DNA of 64,000 nucleotides from Anaerolineales bacterium (GTDB lineage: Bacteria; Chloroflexota; Anaerolineae; Anaerolineales; Villigracilaceae), in assembly GCA_020634895.1 (NCBI GenBank), contig JACKAV010000007.1:62001-126000 (forward strand). The letters are read 5' to 3'. Shown piece after piece: positions 17,643 to 24,396 of the stretch (position 1 is the stretch's first letter; each line of letters begins with the position of its first letter). The translations under genes were made by a program, and so were the position numbers. The notes under the pieces are model-generated. The model was given only the letters and a program-made list of their open reading frames with translations, searched no databases and had not been told where the DNA came from.

Positions 17643-18311
17643 ATGGAAACTTCGGTCAGCCGGGTTGAACGCTCCAAGGAAGATGCGCGGTCGAGTTATA
17701 ACCGTCTCAGCCGTTGGTACGATGCGCTGTCGGGGAGTTCCGAGAAGAAATACCGCGATCAGGGTTTGGAGAAATTATCCGCGCATTCAGGCGAGCGGAT
17801 TCTTGAGATCGGCTTTGGGACGGGTCATTGTCTTGTGACGCTTGCGCGCACAGTCGGTTTGGCTGGACGTGTGATCGGGTTGGATATTTCCGATGGGATG
17901 CTTGCTGTCTCGACGAAGCGGCTTGAAGATGAGGGATTGAAAGATAACGTCGATTTGCATATCGGCGACGCCGCAGATTTGAGCTTTCTCACATCCCAAA
18001 GTGTGGACGGCGTTTTCATGAGCTTTACGCTCGAGCTTTTCGATACGCCGGAAATTCCGCTCGTGCTGGCGGAGTGCAAACGGGTTTTGAAACCCGGCGG
18101 CAGAATTGTGGTCGTGGCAATGGCAAAGCAAAGTCCGCCCGGCGTGGCGGTGCGCATCTATGAATGGTTCCATGCGCATTTCGAAGCCTACGCCGATTGC
18201 CGCCCGATCCTTCCGCGGATGATGCTGGAACAGGCGGGATTTAATGTCCGCGATGTGAGTGAATCCGTCATGTGGGGGCTGCCGGTTGAGATCGTATTGG
18301 CTGGGAAATAA
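17643..18311 (+). CDS. class I SAM-dependent methyltransferase (UbiE/Methyltransf_11 type)
   Basis: 222 aa from the ATG at 17643 with AAAGGA about 10 nt upstream; TTG at 17607 lies inside a repeat-like stretch. The N-terminus SYNRLSRWYDALSG is typical of ubiquinone/menaquinone-type C-methyltransferases. Motif I ILEIGFGTGHCLV, motif II VIGLDISDGML, later VLKPGGRIVVVAMA. Substrate unknown; lipid or quinone-like compounds are typical. Ends just before the aro operon promoter. Confidence 0.82.
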   Translation: METSVSRVERSKEDARSSYNRLSRWYDALSGSSEKKYRDQGLEKLSAHSGERILEIGFGTGHCLVTLARTVGLAGRVIGLDISDGMLAVSTKRLEDEGLKDNVDLHIGDAADLSFLTSQSVDGVFMSFTLELFDTPEIPLVLAECKRVLKPGGRIVVVAMAKQSPPGVAVRIYEWFHAHFEAYADCRPILPRMMLEQAGFNVRDVSESVMWGLPVEIVLAGK

Positions 18312-18320
18312 ATTTGCCCC

Positions 18321-18349
18321 TTGACTCATTCGCCTGACGTGCATAGAAT
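18321..18349 (+). promoter_or_regulatory. sigma-70-type promoter of the aro operon
   Basis: TTGACT (18321-18326), 17-nt spacer, TAGAAT (18344-18349). The expected start is around 18356-18358, at the ATG of the aromatic leader peptide. Confidence 0.7.
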
Positions 18350-18357
18350 AGCGCCCA

Positions 18358-18435
18358 ATGCTTAAGTCCACCCGTTGGTTTAGCTTTTATTTTTATTACG
18401 GTTTCCGGAGCCCGGTTGCCGGTGGCGGCGCTTAA
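18358..18435 (+). CDS. aromatic-rich leader peptide of aro operon attenuator
   Basis: 25 codons starting 8 nt after the -10 box, so the leader peptide would itself be translated leaderless. Residues 7-16 read WFSFYFYYGF: one Trp, four Phe and three Tyr in ten codons, as expected of a ribosome-stalling sensor for charged aromatic tRNAs. The stop (18433-18435) is 22 nt before a strong terminator hairpin. The arrangement (promoter, aromatic leader ORF, terminator, aroH) is that of classical trp/phe-type attenuators. The alternative antiterminator pairing is not resolved; a short GGTTTC/GAGACC pairing between 18400-18405 and 18467-18472 is possible. Too short to be found by length-filtered gene callers. 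Confidence 0.75.
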   Translation: MLKSTRWFSFYFYYGFRSPVAGGGA

Positions 18436-18457
18436 GTAGACAGCAAATACTGTATGC

Positions 18458-18491
18458 AAAAAGAGCGAGACCACGCGGTCTCGCTCTTTTT
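18458..18491 (+). terminator. attenuator terminator upstream of aroH
   Basis: A 15-bp perfect stem (18458-18472 with 18477-18491), ACGC loop, followed by TATTTTATTTTT. It lies between the aro promoter and aroH, so it would end transcription in the leader unless antitermination occurs. Confidence 0.8.
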
Positions 18492-18503
18492 TATTTTATT
18501 TTT

Positions 18504-18547
18504 CCCTCACCCTGCCTTTGGCATCCCTCTCCCAGAGGGAGAGGGGG
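18504..18547. repeat. REP-like CTCTCC/GGAGAGG hairpin element
   Basis: CCCTCACC...CCCTCTCCC-AG-AGGGAGAGGG. Same family as 21211-21246, 22521-22558 and 54473-54510. Confidence 0.65.
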
Positions 18548-18565
18548 AACAAAAGGAGTGTACTT

Positions 18566-18937
18566 ATGGCAATACGTGGAATTCGCGGCGCGACGACCGT
18601 CGCAGAGGATCAACCAGACCTTATCCTTCAGGCAACACGGGAACTGCTCGAAGCGATCGTCAAAGCAAATGAGGATATGACGCCGGAAGATATCGGCAGC
18701 GCCATCTTCACTGTGACTGAAGACCTCGCCTCGACCTTCCCCGCGCAGGCGGCGCGTCAAATGGGCTGGAGCATGGTCCCGATGATGTGTGCCCGCGAGA
18801 TACCCGTCCCAGGCAGTCTGCCAAAGGTGATCCGTGTCCTCGTCAATTGGAATACGGAAACGCCCCAGGGTGATGTCAAACACGTGTATTTACGCGATGC
18901 GGTCAAACTAAGACCCGACTTGGTTGCCGCGCAGTAA
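18566..18937 (+). CDS. aroH: monofunctional chorismate mutase AroH
   Basis: 123 aa from the ATG at 18566, AAAGGAG 8 nt upstream. Matches the AroH (Bacillus subtilis type, alpha/beta-barrel trimer) family: MAIRGIRGATTVAEDQP, IVKANEDMTPEDIGSAIFTVTEDL, FPAQAARQMGW, VPMMCAREIPVPGSL, and the C-terminal HVYLRDAVKLRPDL. Rearranges chorismate to prephenate for Phe and Tyr synthesis. First structural gene behind the aromatic attenuator. Confidence 0.95.
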   Translation: MAIRGIRGATTVAEDQPDLILQATRELLEAIVKANEDMTPEDIGSAIFTVTEDLASTFPAQAARQMGWSMVPMMCAREIPVPGSLPKVIRVLVNWNTETPQGDVKHVYLRDAVKLRPDLVAAQ

Positions 18938-18944
18938 AAGCGAT

Positions 18945-19011
18945 TGAAGGTTCAAGGTTGAACGTTGAAAGTTTGCCAACCTGTAACCTGTAACCTTCAA
19001 CTTGAAACTTT
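18945..19011. repeat. heptamer-type (CAACCTT/AAGGTTG) repeat array
   Basis: Left half in AAGGTTG orientation, right half in CAACCTT/TAACCTG orientation, so it can fold into a hairpin between aroH and the first DAHP synthase. Confidence 0.65.
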
Positions 19012-19026
19012 TTTGGAGAAGAAATC

Positions 19027-20079
19027 ATGATGATCATAATGAAAGCCAACGCGACCCCGCAGCAAGTGGAAGCGGTGATCGCAAATATAAAAGACGCGGG
19101 ATTGAACGTCCATCTCTCGCAGGGAGTGGAAGCGACCATTATCGGCGCCATCGGCGAGACGCATAGTATTCCGCTTGAGCGCTTCGAAGGGTTGGACGGA
19201 GTTGACCTCGTTCAGCGCATTACCAAGCCGTATAAATTGGCGTCGCGCCAGTTTCACCCGGAAGATTCGCTCATTCCGTTGGATGGCTTCCATGTGGGAG
19301 GAAATGAGATCGCAGTCATTGCCGGTCCGTGTTCAGTGGAGAGTCGCTCACAGATCATTGAAACAGCTTTGGCTGTGAAAGAGGCGGGCGCGTCAGCGCT
19401 TCGCGGTGGCGTCTTCAAGCCGCGCACATCCCCGTACTCCTTCCAGGGGTTGGGTGAAGAAGGGCTCGAACTGTTGGCAGAAGCACGAGAGGCGACGGGG
19501 CTGCCCATCGTGGCGGAGATCATGTCTCAGGTGCAGGTGGATGTGATGGTGAAGTATGTGGATGTGCTGCAGGTGGGCGCGCGCAATATGCAGAACTTCA
19601 ACCTGCTGCGCGCCATCGGTGAGACGCGTACCGCAGTGTTATTGAAGCGCGGACTTTCTGCCTCGGTGGAGGAATTACTTATGTCTGCCGAATATATTTT
19701 GGCTGGGGGAAATAATCGTGTGATGTTGTGCGAGCGCGGCATCCGCACATTTGAAACGTCCACGCGTAATACAACCGATATCAATGCAATCCCCGTTTTG
19801 AAGAGCCTCACTCACCTGCCCGTAATTCTTGACCCCAGCCACTCAACCGGCTATTCAGAATTTGTGGCTGCCATTGCCCGTGCAGGCATTGCCGCCGGAG
19901 CCGACGGACTTATTGTGGAAGTCCACCCTGACCCGGCGAAGGCGGTCTCTGATGGCAGGCAGTCTCTCAAGCCGGAAGCCTTTGCTGAGATGGTCAAGCA
20001 GGTTGGGCAGATCGCCCAAATTATGGGACGAAAACTTGCCGTTGCCCAGGACGATTATGTGAAGCAGGGTTGGGCGTGA
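19027..20079 (+). CDS. aroF: 3-deoxy-7-phosphoheptulonate synthase (DAHP synthase), first copy
   Basis: 350 aa, GGAG about 9 nt before the ATG. N-terminal ferredoxin-like (FL) regulatory domain (MMIIMKANATPQQVEAVI, residues 1-65), the domain that mediates Tyr/Phe feedback in Thermotoga-type AroA-I-beta enzymes, then a KDO8P-synthase-like TIM barrel with IAGPCSVES, LRGGVFKPRTSPYSFQG, LQVGARNMQNF, LLKRG, LCERGIRTFE, ILDPSHSTG and IVEVHPDP. Condenses PEP and erythrose 4-phosphate. Its neighbour at 20194 is a close paralogue, so a tandem duplication. Confidence 0.95.
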   Translation: MMIIMKANATPQQVEAVIANIKDAGLNVHLSQGVEATIIGAIGETHSIPLERFEGLDGVDLVQRITKPYKLASRQFHPEDSLIPLDGFHVGGNEIAVIAGPCSVESRSQIIETALAVKEAGASALRGGVFKPRTSPYSFQGLGEEGLELLAEAREATGLPIVAEIMSQVQVDVMVKYVDVLQVGARNMQNFNLLRAIGETRTAVLLKRGLSASVEELLMSAEYILAGGNNRVMLCERGIRTFETSTRNTTDINAIPVLKSLTHLPVILDPSHSTGYSEFVAAIARAGIAAGADGLIVEVHPDPAKAVSDGRQSLKPEAFAEMVKQVGQIAQIMGRKLAVAQDDYVKQGWA

Positions 20080-20193
20080 AGAACAGTAGACAGTGATCAG
20101 TAAAAAGTTGTCAGTAAAAGCGAGAAGCAATGCAAGGCATTTGCTTTATCCTTCATCCTTCATAATTCAACCTTTGTATTCAGGAGTTTCATC

Positions 20194-21237
20194 ATGATGA
20201 TCATTATGCGCCCCGGTGCGCCCCGCGAACAGATCGACGCCGTCATTGCCGTGATCGAAAAGAATCACCTATCTTCACATCCTATTTTTGGCATGGAGCA
20301 GACCATCATCGGCGCGGTCGGTGATGGGCATTATGTTGCAAAAGAAATCTTCGAAGCGCTTCCCGGCGTGATCGAAGTGCAGCGGATTTCCAAACCGTAT
20401 AAACTGGCGTCGCGTCAGTTCCACGAACAGGATTCGGTTTTCCAACTCGACGGTTTCAATGTCGGTGGAAATGAAGTTCCCATCATTGCCGGACCTTGTT
20501 CCGTTGAATCACGCGAACAAATTTTGGAGATTGCGCAAGCTGTCAAAGAAGCAGGTGCGAACGCCTTGCGCGGCGGAGTCTTCAAACCGCGCACGTCACC
20601 ATATTCCTTTCAGGGACTTGGCGAAGAAGGTCTTGAATACATGGCGGAAGCCCGCGAGCAGACCGGTCTGCCCATTGTTGTGGAAGTGATGGCAGTCTCA
20701 CAAATTAAGATGATGGAAAAATATGTCGACGTTTTTCAACTCGGCGCGCGCAACATGCAGAACTTCAACCTGCTTCGCGCCCTCGGTGAAACGCGCACGC
20801 CGGTTTTATTCAAGCGCGGCATGTCTGCCACCATCGAAGAGATGCTCATGGCAAGCGAGTACATTCTCAGCGGCGGTAACAATCACGTCATCCTTTGCGA
20901 ACGCGGCATCCGTACATTTGAAACTGCAACGCGTAACACCACCGACATCAACGCCATTCCCGTTTTGAAAAAGTTAACTCACCTGCCCGTGATTCTCGAT
21001 CCCTCACACTCAACCGGCGATTCCGAGTTCGTGTCCGCAGTGGCGCGTGCGGGCGTTGCCGCCGGCGCCGACGGCATCATCGTCGAAGTACATCACGATC
21101 CCGCGCATGCGATCTCTGATGGCAAGCAATCGCTCACACCTGAGTCCTTTGCCAAAATGGTGAAGCAGGTCAAGGCGGTGGCTGAAGCGGTTGACCGCAA
21201 ACTCGTAGAGTCCCCTCTCCATGTGGGAGAGGGTTAG
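20194..21237 (+). CDS. aroF: 3-deoxy-7-phosphoheptulonate synthase (DAHP synthase), second copy
   Basis: 347 aa, same FL + barrel layout and same catalytic segments as the preceding gene (PYKLASRQFH, IAGPCSVES, RGGVFKPRTSPYSFQG, DPSHSTGDSE), with many substitutions in the N-terminal regulatory domain, so the two may be inhibited by different amino acids. The final residues SPLHVGEG, the TAG stop and the GTGAGGG that serves as the tyrA ribosome binding site all lie within a REP-like repeat (21211-21246); the original C-terminus may have been replaced by the element. Confidence 0.95.
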   Translation: MMIIMRPGAPREQIDAVIAVIEKNHLSSHPIFGMEQTIIGAVGDGHYVAKEIFEALPGVIEVQRISKPYKLASRQFHEQDSVFQLDGFNVGGNEVPIIAGPCSVESREQILEIAQAVKEAGANALRGGVFKPRTSPYSFQGLGEEGLEYMAEAREQTGLPIVVEVMAVSQIKMMEKYVDVFQLGARNMQNFNLLRALGETRTPVLFKRGMSATIEEMLMASEYILSGGNNHVILCERGIRTFETATRNTTDINAIPVLKKLTHLPVILDPSHSTGDSEFVSAVARAGVAAGADGIIVEVHHDPAHAISDGKQSLTPESFAKMVKQVKAVAEAVDRKLVESPLHVGEG

Positions 21238-21246
21238 GGTGAGGGA
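21211..21246. repeat. REP-like element across aroF2 3' end and tyrA ribosome binding site
   Basis: TCCCCTCTCC-ATGT-GGGAGAGGG followed by TTAGGGTGAGGGA, the same organisation as the other family members in this window. Confidence 0.7.
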
Positions 21247-22100
21247 TGTCGCAGCCTGACTTTAATCTCGCAGAGTCAAAGATCGCCATCATCGGATTGG
21301 GATTGATGGGCGGCTCGCTGGCGTTGGGACTGCGCGGAAAGTGTGCGGCGCTTTATGGGATTGACCCGCATCAACCCACGCTCGAGCTTGCTCTCTCCCA
21401 GCATATCGTGGACTACGCTGGCAGTGACCCTGCCACGCTGCTCCCCGAAGCGGACCTTGTGATTCTGGCTGCGCCCGTCCCTGCGATTTTGTCTTTGCTG
21501 GAGCAGTTGCCTTCGTTCATGCCCAATCCCTGCATCGTGATGGATTTGGGCTCGACGAAGCGATTGGTTGTTGAAGCGATGTCGCGCCTGCCCGAACGCT
21601 TCGACCCCATTGGCGGACATCCCATCTGCGGCAAGGAAAAGCTCTCCCTCGCCAATGCAGAACGGACTTTGTATTTTGCCGCTCCATTCCTGTTGACTCC
21701 TTTGACACAAACATCTTCACGGGCGTTGTCCGCTGCAAAACAAATTATCGAAGCGCTGGGCGCAAAAGCGAAGACTCTCGATGCCGTTGAACATGACCGC
21801 ATTCTTGCATCCACAAGTCACCTGCCGTTTTTGATCTCATCCGCGCTTGCACTTACCACTCCTGAAGATGTGACTTCATTTGTTGGACCCGGTTTCAAAT
21901 CCACCAGCCGTTTGGCAGGGACATCCTCTTCGATGATGTTGGGTGTCTTGCAATCGAACCGCGAGAATGTACTGAGCGCCTTGCAGGGAATGCAAACACA
22001 GCTTGCCGAGATCGAATCCGCTTTGTTGGTAGAAGATTTTGCAAAACTCGAGTCCATTTTGAATGAAGCGCAAACCAAATACCAAACGTTAACTCAATGA
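21246..22100 (+). CDS. tyrA: prephenate dehydrogenase
   Basis: 284 aa. NAD(P)-binding Rossmann start IAIIGLGLMGGSLALGLRG, then LVILAAPV, VMDLGSTK, PIGGHPICGKEKLSLANA (His and catalytic region of TyrA) and a C-terminal helical dimerisation domain with VEHDRILASTSHLPFLISSALA. Oxidatively decarboxylates prephenate to 4-hydroxyphenylpyruvate for Tyr. No ACT domain. Start 8 nt after the preceding stop; its stop overlaps the aroA start (ATGA). Confidence 0.92.
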   Translation: MSQPDFNLAESKIAIIGLGLMGGSLALGLRGKCAALYGIDPHQPTLELALSQHIVDYAGSDPATLLPEADLVILAAPVPAILSLLEQLPSFMPNPCIVMDLGSTKRLVVEAMSRLPERFDPIGGHPICGKEKLSLANAERTLYFAAPFLLTPLTQTSSRALSAAKQIIEALGAKAKTLDAVEHDRILASTSHLPFLISSALALTTPEDVTSFVGPGFKSTSRLAGTSSSMMLGVLQSNRENVLSALQGMQTQLAEIESALLVEDFAKLESILNEAQTKYQTLTQ

Positions 22101-23443
22101 CTTCTTCGCTGAAAATCACCCCGATCACACATCCGCTGAATGCGACTGTCCGCGTTCCCGGCTCCAAGTCGCTGACAAACCGCGCATTGCTTATCGCAGC
22201 TCTTGCAAATAGAACAACGCATTTAACGAATACATTGTTTTCTGATGATTCGCATTATTTCGCCAAAGCCTTGCAGACTCTCGGTTTCGATGTGCAGTTG
22301 GATGAAGAAAATTTCACGATGACCGTCACCGGCTTGGGCGGAAAAATTCCTGCAAAGCACGCTGAACTTTTTATCGGCAATGCGGGAACGGCGGCACGCT
22401 TCCTCTCTGCATTCCTTACGCTTGGAAACGGTGAATACATCCTCGATGGCGAACCGCGCATGCGCGAACGTCCGATTGGTGATTTGGTGGAGGCGTTAAC
22501 TCAGTTGGGCGCATCAATAAGTCCCCTCCCCCCACGGGAGAGGGCGGAGGGTGAGGGACAGATTTGCCCGCCAGTGAAAATAAATGCTTCGGGGTTAAAA
22601 GGCGGCAAAACAAAAATAGCAGGTGATATTTCAAGTCAGTTCTTATCTGCGCTGCTGATGACCGCTCCCTATGCCCAATCTCCCATCGAAGTGGAACTCA
22701 CCACTGACCTCAACTCCAAGCCGTATGTGGATATGACCATATCTATAATGAAGGATTTCGGCGTTGAGATAGAACGCAATGGATATCAATCTTTCATGAT
22801 TCCACTTTCCACTTTCCGCTCGCCACTTGCCGCTTACGCCATCGAATCTGACGCCTCCGCCGCCTCCTACTTCTTTGCTGCCCCAGCCATCTGTGGAGGG
22901 ACGGTCAAAGTGGAAAATATCTCACGCAAGTCTGTGCAAGGCGATGTCGCTTTTGTGGATGTGCTCAAGAAAATGGGTTGTGTAGTGGAAGAAAATGATA
23001 ATTCGATACTCGTTACTCGGAACTCGTCTCTCCACGGAGTGGATATCGACATGCGCGACATCCCAGACACTGCCCAAACCCTCGCTGCAATCGCCCCGTT
23101 TGCTGATTCACCAACCCGTATTCGCGGCATCGCCTCGGCACGCGTCAAAGAGACAGATCGTATCCATGCAACCTGCGCCGAACTCGCTCGTCTAGGCGTT
23201 CAAGTCGAAGAACACGAAGACGGCATGACCATCCACCCAACCTTGAACCTTCAACCTTCAACCTTCAAGCCCGCAACCGTCCAAACCTACAACGATCACC
23301 GCATGGCGATGGCATTCTCACTCATCGGTTTGCGCTTTGACGGAGTCACTATCGAAAACCCTTCTTGTGTATCCAAGACCTTCCCCAACTTCTTTGATGT
23401 GCTGGCGCAGTTACAGGTTGAAAGTTCAAAGTTGGAAAGTTAA
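22097..23443 (+). CDS. aroA: 3-phosphoshikimate 1-carboxyvinyltransferase (EPSP synthase) with two repeat-derived insertions
   Basis: 448 aa. Conserved motifs: VPGSKSLTNRALLIAALA, FIGNAGTAARFLSAF, DGEPRMRERPIGDLVEAL, QFLSALLM, ESDASAASYFFAA, RVKETDRI and YNDHRMAMAFSLIGL. Joins PEP to shikimate 3-phosphate. Two stretches are made of interspersed repeats: residues about 141-156 (SPLPPRERAEGEGQ), encoded by a REP-like element in the loop after the RPIGDL region, and about 384-394 (LNLQPSTFKP), encoded by CAACCTT heptamers just before the active-site YNDHRMA. Both keep the frame and every recognised motif is intact, so the enzyme is probably functional. Confidence 0.93.
   Translation: MTSSLKITPITHPLNATVRVPGSKSLTNRALLIAALANRTTHLTNTLFSDDSHYFAKALQTLGFDVQLDEENFTMTVTGLGGKIPAKHAELFIGNAGTAARFLSAFLTLGNGEYILDGEPRMRERPIGDLVEALTQLGASISPLPPRERAEGEGQICPPVKINASGLKGGKTKIAGDISSQFLSALLMTAPYAQSPIEVELTTDLNSKPYVDMTISIMKDFGVEIERNGYQSFMIPLSTFRSPLAAYAIESDASAASYFFAAPAICGGTVKVENISRKSVQGDVAFVDVLKKMGCVVEENDNSILVTRNSSLHGVDIDMRDIPDTAQTLAAIAPFADSPTRIRGIASARVKETDRIHATCAELARLGVQVEEHEDGMTIHPTLNLQPSTFKPATVQTYNDHRMAMAFSLIGLRFDGVTIENPSCVSKTFPNFFDVLAQLQVESSKLES
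22521..22558. repeat. REP-like element inside aroA coding sequence
   Basis: GTCCCCTCCCCCC-ACGG-GAGAGGGCGGAGGGTGAGGGA, in frame, translated as SPLPPRERAEGEG. Confidence 0.7.
23241..23279. repeat. heptamer repeat array inside aroA
   Basis: Tandem ACCTTGA/ACCTTCA units in frame, translated as TLNLQPSTFKPA. Confidence 0.75.
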
Positions 23444-23487
23444 TTATGCAACCTGGCAACCTTCAACCTTCAACCTTTAACCTTGGG
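23413..23487. repeat. heptamer repeat array across the aroA/aroE junction
   Basis: Left part (AGGTTGAAAGTTCAAAGTTGG) encodes the last aroA residues QVESSKLES; right part (CAACCTTCAACCTTCAACC) encodes the first aroE residues GNLQPSTFNL. The two arms are complementary and could fold over the stop/start junction. Confidence 0.75.
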
Positions 23488-24318
23488 CTCATCGGTTATC
23501 CACTCGGACATTCTCTTTCACCAAAGATTCATACCGCTGCATTAAAGGCATGTCGTTTGCAAGGAGACTATTCCCTATTCCCCATTCCCCCCGAAGATAA
23601 ACAGGCATTACAAGATTTACTCATCCGCGTGCGCTCTGGCGAAATTCATGGACTCAACGTCACCATTCCGCACAAGCAGAACGTGATCGAATTCATGGAC
23701 GAACTCACGTCAACTGCCCAAGCCATCGGCGCGGTCAACACGATTTACATGCGAGGGGATAAACTCATCGGCGATAATACGGATGCGCCGGGTTTTCTAT
23801 CCGACATTAAGCAGTTTATCGGGAATCGAGAATCGGGAATTGGAAAATCGGCAATTGTCCTTGGCGCGGGAGGTTCTGCGCGAGCCGTAGTGTATGCTTT
23901 AGCGAATGACGGCTGGAATGTCACGATTAGTGCCCGAAGAATTGAACAAGCCCAACAATTAGTGGATTCGGTTGCAGGTTACAGGTTGCAAGTTGCAGGT
24001 TATTCCAACCTTCAATCTTCGACTTTTGACATTCAACTTTCAACCTTCAACCTGATCGTCAACACCACCCCTCTTGGCATGACTCCCAATACTGAGACAT
24101 CGCCGCTGCCCGATAACACGATTTTTTCCAAAAACACATTCGTTTATGATCTGGTCTATAACCCACGTGAGACGAAACTTGTCCGCGATGCTCGCGCTCA
24201 GGGATTGAACGCCTCCACCGGCTTGGGAATGCTCATCGAACAAGCTGCCCTCGCCTTTGAAACATGGACAGGTCACAACCCGCCGCGTGATATTCTTTAT
24301 CAAGCCATCGAGCCCTAA
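23446..24318 (+). CDS. aroE: shikimate dehydrogenase with repeat-derived segments
   Basis: 290 aa. Conserved: LIGYPLGHSLSPKIHTAAL, GLNVTIPHKQNVIEF, AIGAVNTIY, GDNTDAPGF, VLGAGGSARAVVYAL, NTTPLGM, DLVYNPRETKL, GLGMLIEQAALAFE. Reduces 3-dehydroshikimate with NADPH. The start ATG at 23446 lies 3 nt after the aroA stop and the first residues NLQPSTFNL come from a heptamer array; another in-frame array gives about residues 177-204 (GYRLQVAGYSNLQSSTFDIQ..), within the NADP domain right before NTTPLGM. Short TTCCC and GGGAATC tracts (23569-23592, 23820-23848) encode two further surface segments. Confidence 0.92.
   Translation: MQPGNLQPSTFNLGLIGYPLGHSLSPKIHTAALKACRLQGDYSLFPIPPEDKQALQDLLIRVRSGEIHGLNVTIPHKQNVIEFMDELTSTAQAIGAVNTIYMRGDKLIGDNTDAPGFLSDIKQFIGNRESGIGKSAIVLGAGGSARAVVYALANDGWNVTISARRIEQAQQLVDSVAGYRLQVAGYSNLQSSTFDIQLSTFNLIVNTTPLGMTPNTETSPLPDNTIFSKNTFVYDLVYNPRETKLVRDARAQGLNASTGLGMLIEQAALAFETWTGHNPPRDILYQAIEP
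23969..24057. repeat. heptamer repeat array inside aroE
   Basis: TGCAGGTTACAGGTTGCAAG... followed by CCAACCTTCAATCTTCGAC...CAACTTTCAACCTTCAACC. Inverted halves, in frame. Confidence 0.75.
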
Positions 24319-24355
24319 TTCTTTCCTCTTTCATTTTTCACTTACCAATCACACA

Positions 24356-24387
24356 CCTTGCAACCTTCAACTTTCAACATGTAACTG
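24356..24387. repeat. heptamer repeat array between aroE and aroC
   Basis: CCTTGCAACCTTCAACTTTC followed by AACATGTAACTGGAG; the aroC ribosome binding site (ACTGGAG) is at its right edge. Confidence 0.6.
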
Positions 24388-24396
24388 GAGTTTCCC

